Assembly (NCBI GenBank): GCA_001773255.1
Contig: MEWF01000014.1
Span: forward strand, 989-9,133
Direction of reading: 5' to 3'
Origin: a candidate division WWE3 bacterium RIFOXYC2_FULL_42_13
GTDB lineage: Bacteria > Patescibacteriota > WWE3 > UBA101185 > UBA10185
DNA: 8,145 nt
The position numbers and the translations under genes are program-made. Position 1 is the first letter of the stretch, and each line of letters opens with the position of its first letter. The notes under the pieces were generated by a model. That model made no database searches. It had not been told where the DNA came from and was given only the letters and a program-made list of their open reading frames with translations. Of the stretch, positions 4,914 through 8,145 are shown in pieces.

Positions 4914-5234
4914 CTACATCTTCATCGTTATACCGACGCCTGCCGGTAAACTAAGCTTTGACAGGCTTTCCACGGTCTGTGCTGTCGGGTTCAAAACGTC
5001 AACCACTCTTTTATGGGTTCTAAGCTCAAACTGCTCCCTTGATCTCTTGTCGATATGCGGTCCCCTAATAACTGTGAACTTTTCAATTCTCGTAGGAAGG
5101 GGCACCGGTCCTACTACCTTAGCTCCGGTCCTTATCGCTGTATCAACTATCTTAGAACAGCTAAGATCAATAATCCTGCTGTCGTAGGAATTGAGCTTTA
5201 TTCTGATTTTTGTTTCTTTTTGAGCTTTAACCAT
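4914..5234 (-). CDS. rpsJ: Ribosomal protein S10 / NusE (uS10)
   Basis: S10 is part of the 30S head. In bacteria it also acts as NusE, linking NusG and the transcription antitermination complex to the ribosome. The 106-residue product (E. coli 103) shows KIRIKLNSYDSRIIDLS, IVDTAIRTGAKVVGPVPLPT (29-48), the loop region KFTVIRGPHIDKRSREQFEL (53-72) and RTHKRVVDVLNPTAQTVESL, all typical. The ribosome-binding site is modest (GGATC, about eight bases upstream). The gene is set apart on both sides: 51 bases with a strong hairpin separate it from tuf, and 163 structured bases separate it from rplC, where most bacteria have a short gap. The stop is TAG, as in fusA. Confidence 0.97.
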   Translation of the reverse strand: MVKAQKETKIRIKLNSYDSRIIDLSCSKIVDTAIRTGAKVVGPVPLPTRIEKFTVIRGPHIDKRSREQFELRTHKRVVDVLNPTAQTVESLSKLSLPAGVGITMKM

Positions 5235-5252
5235 TTTTGATCCGACGATGGA

Positions 5253-5274
5253 GCTGCCCCCTTACGGGGGCAGC
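5253..5274 (-). promoter_or_regulatory. Strong GC-rich hairpin with GUAA tetraloop between tuf and rpsJ
   Basis: GCTGCCCCC and GGGGGCAGC form a perfect 9-bp stem (a tenth G-T pair is possible) capped by GTAA, a GNRA-type tetraloop in RNA. It begins about nine bases after the tandem TAATAA stops of tuf and ends about 18 bases before the rpsJ ATG. No T-run follows on either strand, so it does not fit a classical intrinsic terminator. Likely roles are 3'-end stabilisation of a tuf mRNA, an RNase cleavage boundary, or a partial barrier between str and S10 expression. The structure is evident; the role is inferred. Confidence 0.65.
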
Positions 5275-5285
5275 CGAAAATCTTA

Positions 5286-6464
5286 TTATGCGTTTACTTT
5301 GGAGATAACTCCTGCTCCCACAGTATGTCCGCCTTCTCTTATAGCGAATCTCATACCATCTTCGAGTGCGACCGGTGTAATGAGTTTAACTTTCATGTTT
5401 ACCTTATCTCCGGGCATTACCATCTCAACGCCTTCGGGGAGGATTATTTCACCCGTAACGTCAGTGGTTCTGATATAGAACTGGGGTCTGTATCCGCTGA
5501 AGAAGGGTTTCTGTCTTCCGCCCTCTTCCTTGGATAATATGTAAACCTCAGCGTCAAAGTCGGTGTGAGGCTTGGTGCTCCCGGGCTTGGCCAAAACCTG
5601 TCCTCTTTCGACATCAGTTCTCTCGATACCTCTTAAGAGGATACCAACATTGTCTCCCGCGAGACCTTCCTGCATCTGTTTCTTGAACATCTCGACACCG
5701 GTTACTACCGATTTCTTTGTGTCCTTTATACCTACAATTTCGATTTCCTCGTTTATCTTTACCTTGCCTCTTTCAATTCTTCCCGTAACGACAGTTCCTC
5801 TTCCCGAGATCGTGAATACGTCTTCAACAGGCATCAGGAACGGTTTATCGAGTTCTCTTACAGGAGTAGGTATGAACGTGTCGACCGCCTCCATAAGCTC
5901 TTCGATGCTCTTTACAGCGTCCGCATCACCTTCCAGGGCTTTCATAGCCGAACCCTTGATTATCGGTGTAGTGTCTCCGGGAAATCCGTACTTGGTCAAT
6001 AATTCTCTTACCTCGAGTTCGACGAGATCAAGAATTTCCTTGTCCTGAACCATGTCTGTCTTATTCATGAAAACGACCATTGCAGGAACGTTCACTTGCT
6101 TAGCTAACAAAATATGCTCTCTTGTCTGAGGCATCGGTCCGTCAGGAGCGGAAACTACGAGTATCGCGCCGTCCATCTGAGCGGCACCGGTAATCATGTT
6201 CTTGATGTAGTCCGCGTGTCCGGGAGCGTCAATGTGGGCATAGTGCCTCTTATCGGTCTCATACTCAACGTGAGTAATGTTGATCGTAATACCTCTGGCT
6301 CTTTCTTCGGGAGCCTTATCGATATTCTCGTAGCTAACGTATTGCGCCTGCCCTTTACCGGCTAGCACTTTTGTTATAGCTGCGGTCAATGTGGTCTTTC
6401 CATGGTCAACGTGACCAATGGTACCTATGTTTACGTGTTCTTTATTTCTTATAAATTCGACCAT
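5286..6464 (-). CDS. tuf: Elongation factor Tu
   Basis: EF-Tu is the GTPase that brings aminoacyl-tRNA to the ribosomal A site. The 392-residue product (E. coli 394) has all three domains. The G domain shows GHVDHGKT (17-24), RGITI (57-61), DAPGH (79-83, with catalytic His83), NKTD (134-137) and GSAMKAL (171-177). Domains 2 and 3 follow with DVFTISGRGTVVTGRIERG, KPHTDFDAEVYIL, GYRPQFYIRTTDVTG and the C-terminal REGGHTVGAGVI. Ala replaces the Cys found in the E. coli DCPGH motif, which is common outside Proteobacteria. The start is supported by AAAGGATG about 13 bases upstream, slightly far. The gene ends with tandem TAATAA stops. It follows fusA after 121 bases that contain a candidate promoter, so it can probably be expressed above the level of its neighbours. 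Confidence 0.98.
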   Translation of the reverse strand: MVEFIRNKEHVNIGTIGHVDHGKTTLTAAITKVLAGKGQAQYVSYENIDKAPEERARGITINITHVEYETDKRHYAHIDAPGHADYIKNMITGAAQMDGAILVVSAPDGPMPQTREHILLAKQVNVPAMVVFMNKTDMVQDKEILDLVELEVRELLTKYGFPGDTTPIIKGSAMKALEGDADAVKSIEELMEAVDTFIPTPVRELDKPFLMPVEDVFTISGRGTVVTGRIERGKVKINEEIEIVGIKDTKKSVVTGVEMFKKQMQEGLAGDNVGILLRGIERTDVERGQVLAKPGSTKPHTDFDAEVYILSKEEGGRQKPFFSGYRPQFYIRTTDVTGEIILPEGVEMVMPGDKVNMKVKLITPVALEDGMRFAIREGGHTVGAGVISKVNA

Positions 6465-6487
6465 GTTAAATTAATCATCCTTTCAAA

Positions 6488-6517
6488 ATTATATAAATTA
6501 ATACTTTAAGTTGTTTA
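6488..6517 (-). promoter_or_regulatory. Candidate sigma-70-type promoter for tuf
   Basis: A perfect -10 box TATAAT (6488-6493) lies in the AT-rich fusA-tuf gap. With an 18-base spacer, TAAACA (6512-6517) matches four of six positions of TTGACA. Transcription would start near 6481, giving an mRNA leader of only about 17 bases that begins at the Shine-Dalgarno AAAGGATG. A 6-bp inverted repeat (AGTTGT/ACAACT, 6509-6514 and 6528-6533) overlaps the -35 region. A separate tuf promoter would fit the high demand for EF-Tu. In AT-rich DNA a TATAAT can also arise by chance. Confidence 0.4.
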
Positions 6518-6585
6518 GACTAATTCGACAACTGCTAGTTAACCAGATTAATACCTAAAAATCAAGCATTTTCAGGGAAAAAGAC

Positions 6586-8145
6586 CTATCTTCTGCCGGT
6601 TTTTACTATTTCCGGTAAAACGCTGGCGGGAACCTCTTCATAATGGCTCGGTTCCATGGCAAAAGACGCCCTTCCCTGGGTCATCCCCCTCAATTCGGTC
6701 GCATATCCGAACATTTCGGCCAAAGGTGCTGTGGAGGTTATAACGCGGGCGTTTCCACGTTGTTCGGTGCTTTCGATCTTTCCTCTTTTTGAAGACAGGT
6801 TACCGATAACGTCTCCCATAAAGTCATCCGGAGTAACAACTTCGATTTTCATAATAGGTTCGATAATGAAGGAGTCGGCGCTTCGCTGGGCGTCCCTCAT
6901 AGCTTCTATAGCAGCCATCTTGAAGGCCATTTCCGATGAGTCAACCTCATGAAAAGATCCGTCATACAAAGTAACTCTGAGGTCAACGAGAGGGTAACCG
7001 GCCAATATTCCGCTTTCTACCGCTTCCTTTACACCTTTTTCGACTGCCGGGATGTATTCCCTTGGAATAGAACCACCTACAAGCTTGTCGACGAATTCCA
7101 GCCCTTTTCCTCTTTCCAAAGGTTCTACCTTGACCACAACGTGACCGTACTGACCGCGTCCGCCTGATTGGCGGATGTATTTACCTTCGACATCAACTGC
7201 TTTTCTAATAGTTTCTCTGTATGCAACTTGAGGCTTACCTGTATTTACTTCGACACCGAACTCTCTCTTCATGCGGTCAACGATAATTTCAAGATGAAGT
7301 TCTCCCATTCCGTACAAAACACCTTGTCCGGTTTCTTCATTAGTTTTAATTTTTAAAGTAGGGTCTTCTTCCAGGAATTTTTTAATTGCGACGGACATTT
7401 TGTCTCTGTCAGCTTTTGATTTAGGCTCCAAAACCAGACCAATAACCGGTTCTGCAAAACTTATAGATTCCAAAACGATCGGATATGACTCACTGGACAG
7501 AGTGTCCCCGGTCACAGCATCCAAACCCACAGCCGCACAGATCTCACCGGCTTTTATTTCATGTAATTCTTCCCTGTGGTTGGCGTGCATCAAAAGTATT
7601 CGTCCAATTCTTTCTTTTCTGTCTTTAGTCGAGTTATAAATATAGGAACCGGCTGTTATTTTTCCCGAGTAAATTCTCAGATAAGTCAATCTTCCGACAT
7701 AAGGGTCGGTCTGAACTTTGAATGCCAAAGCAACAAAAGGGCCGTTCTCGTCGTGAGCAAGTTGCATTTTTTCTCCGGTCGCCTGATCGTAACCTTCCGT
7801 ATCAGGCGTGTCTAAAGGAGATGGAAGGTAGGCAACAACTCCGTCCAAAAGTTTTTGAATTCCGACATTCGATAAGGAAGCTCCGCAAAACACAGGATAA
7901 AGTTTGGCTCGAACGGTCAGCTTTCTGATACCGCCTTTGATTTCTTCGACAGTTAATTCTTCTCCGTTTAGATATTTTTCGATGAGCGAATCGTCGCTCT
8001 CCGCAACTTTTTCAACCAGCTTTTGTCTGAACTCCTCAACCTTCTGTTTCATATCTTCCGGAATTTCCATCTCAATAATTTTTTCGCCGAGATTTCCTTC
8101 AAACTTAAAAGCTTTTCTTTCGATTAAATCTATAACTCCGTTAAA
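6586..8145 (-). CDS. fusA: Elongation factor G, N-terminal part outside the window
   Basis: EF-G is the GTPase that drives tRNA-mRNA translocation and, with the recycling factor, ribosome splitting. The frame is open to the window edge. It enters at FNGVIDLIERKAF and gives 519 residues of a protein normally near 690-700, so most of the G domain is missing. The methionine at 8070 is internal, not a start. Visible are the end of the G domain (VFCGASLSNVGIQ), domain II (FKVQTDPYVGRLTYLRIYSG, GRILLMHANHREE), domain III (EDPTLKIKTNEETGQGVLYG, GELHLEIIVDRMKREF), domain IV (QSGGRGQYGHVVVKV, EYIPAVEKGV, tip FHEVDSSEMAF with the expected His) and domain V (EPIMKIEVVTPDDFMGDVIG, MFGYATELRGMTQGRASF). 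The G5 motif reads ASLS where SA(L/F)K is usual. The gene ends TGRR and TAG, 121 bases before tuf. Confidence 0.98.
   Translation of the reverse strand, partial: FNGVIDLIERKAFKFEGNLGEKIIEMEIPEDMKQKVEEFRQKLVEKVAESDDSLIEKYLNGEELTVEEIKGGIRKLTVRAKLYPVFCGASLSNVGIQKLLDGVVAYLPSPLDTPDTEGYDQATGEKMQLAHDENGPFVALAFKVQTDPYVGRLTYLRIYSGKITAGSYIYNSTKDRKERIGRILLMHANHREELHEIKAGEICAAVGLDAVTGDTLSSESYPIVLESISFAEPVIGLVLEPKSKADRDKMSVAIKKFLEEDPTLKIKTNEETGQGVLYGMGELHLEIIVDRMKREFGVEVNTGKPQVAYRETIRKAVDVEGKYIRQSGGRGQYGHVVVKVEPLERGKGLEFVDKLVGGSIPREYIPAVEKGVKEAVESGILAGYPLVDLRVTLYDGSFHEVDSSEMAFKMAAIEAMRDAQRSADSFIIEPIMKIEVVTPDDFMGDVIGNLSSKRGKIESTEQRGNARVITSTAPLAEMFGYATELRGMTQGRASFAMEPSHYEEVPASVLPEIVKTGRR

Noticed and set aside
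6465..6585. Terminator after fusA
   Set aside because: The gap has T-rich stretches but no GC-rich stem before them, so fusA-tuf read-through seems possible.

Overview
This window is a continuous block of translation genes, all on the minus strand. It holds the end of the str operon and nearly all of the S10 operon, and it reaches into the first gene of the spc operon. In transcription order, from high to low coordinates: fusA (EF-G, N-terminal part outside the window), tuf (EF-Tu), rpsJ (S10), rplC (L3), rplD (L4), rplW (L23), rplB (L2), rpsS (S19), rplV (L22), rpsC (S3), rplP (L16), rpmC (L29), rpsQ (S17) and rplN (L14, C-terminal end outside the window). This is the canonical bacterial order with nothing inserted. 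No mobile element, tRNA, rRNA, CRISPR array or plus-strand gene is supported. No stretch of 300 bases lacks a gene.

Organism: bacterial. EF-Tu (DAPGHADY, MPQTREH, NKTD), L16 and the other proteins look most like a Candidate Phyla Radiation (Patescibacteria) or similar small-genome lineage. That is an impression from remembered sequences, not a search. TGA is the genuine stop of rpmC and rplD, so the lineages that recode TGA are unlikely. Base composition is moderate, without extreme AT bias.

Layout: most junctions are extremely tight (4-nt overlap, or 1-4 nt gaps), and most Shine-Dalgarno sequences lie inside the last codons of the preceding gene, which implies translational coupling. Four junctions stand out. 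The fusA-tuf gap (121 nt) has a plausible promoter for tuf. The tuf-rpsJ gap (51 nt) holds a perfect 9-bp GC-rich hairpin with a GUAA tetraloop. The rpsJ-rplC gap (163 nt) holds several hairpins, a possible 14-residue leader peptide and a terminator-like hairpin that ends six bases before the rplC start. The rplB-rpsS gap (70 nt) holds a 35-nt stem-loop and an orphan Shine-Dalgarno sequence.

Function: EF-Tu delivers aminoacyl-tRNA and EF-G drives translocation. The ribosomal proteins build the 30S head (S10, S19, S3), the 30S body (S17), the peptidyl-transferase surroundings (L2, L3, L16), the exit tunnel (L4, L22, L23, L29) and the subunit interface (L14). The main protein oddities are an L3 lacking about 60 residues, an L2 without the usual GGG after its HPH motif, a changed L22 tunnel-loop tip and an altered G5 motif in EF-G. 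No new multi-gene system is visible. The best candidates for something undescribed are the RNA structures upstream of rplC and rpsJ and the compact L3.
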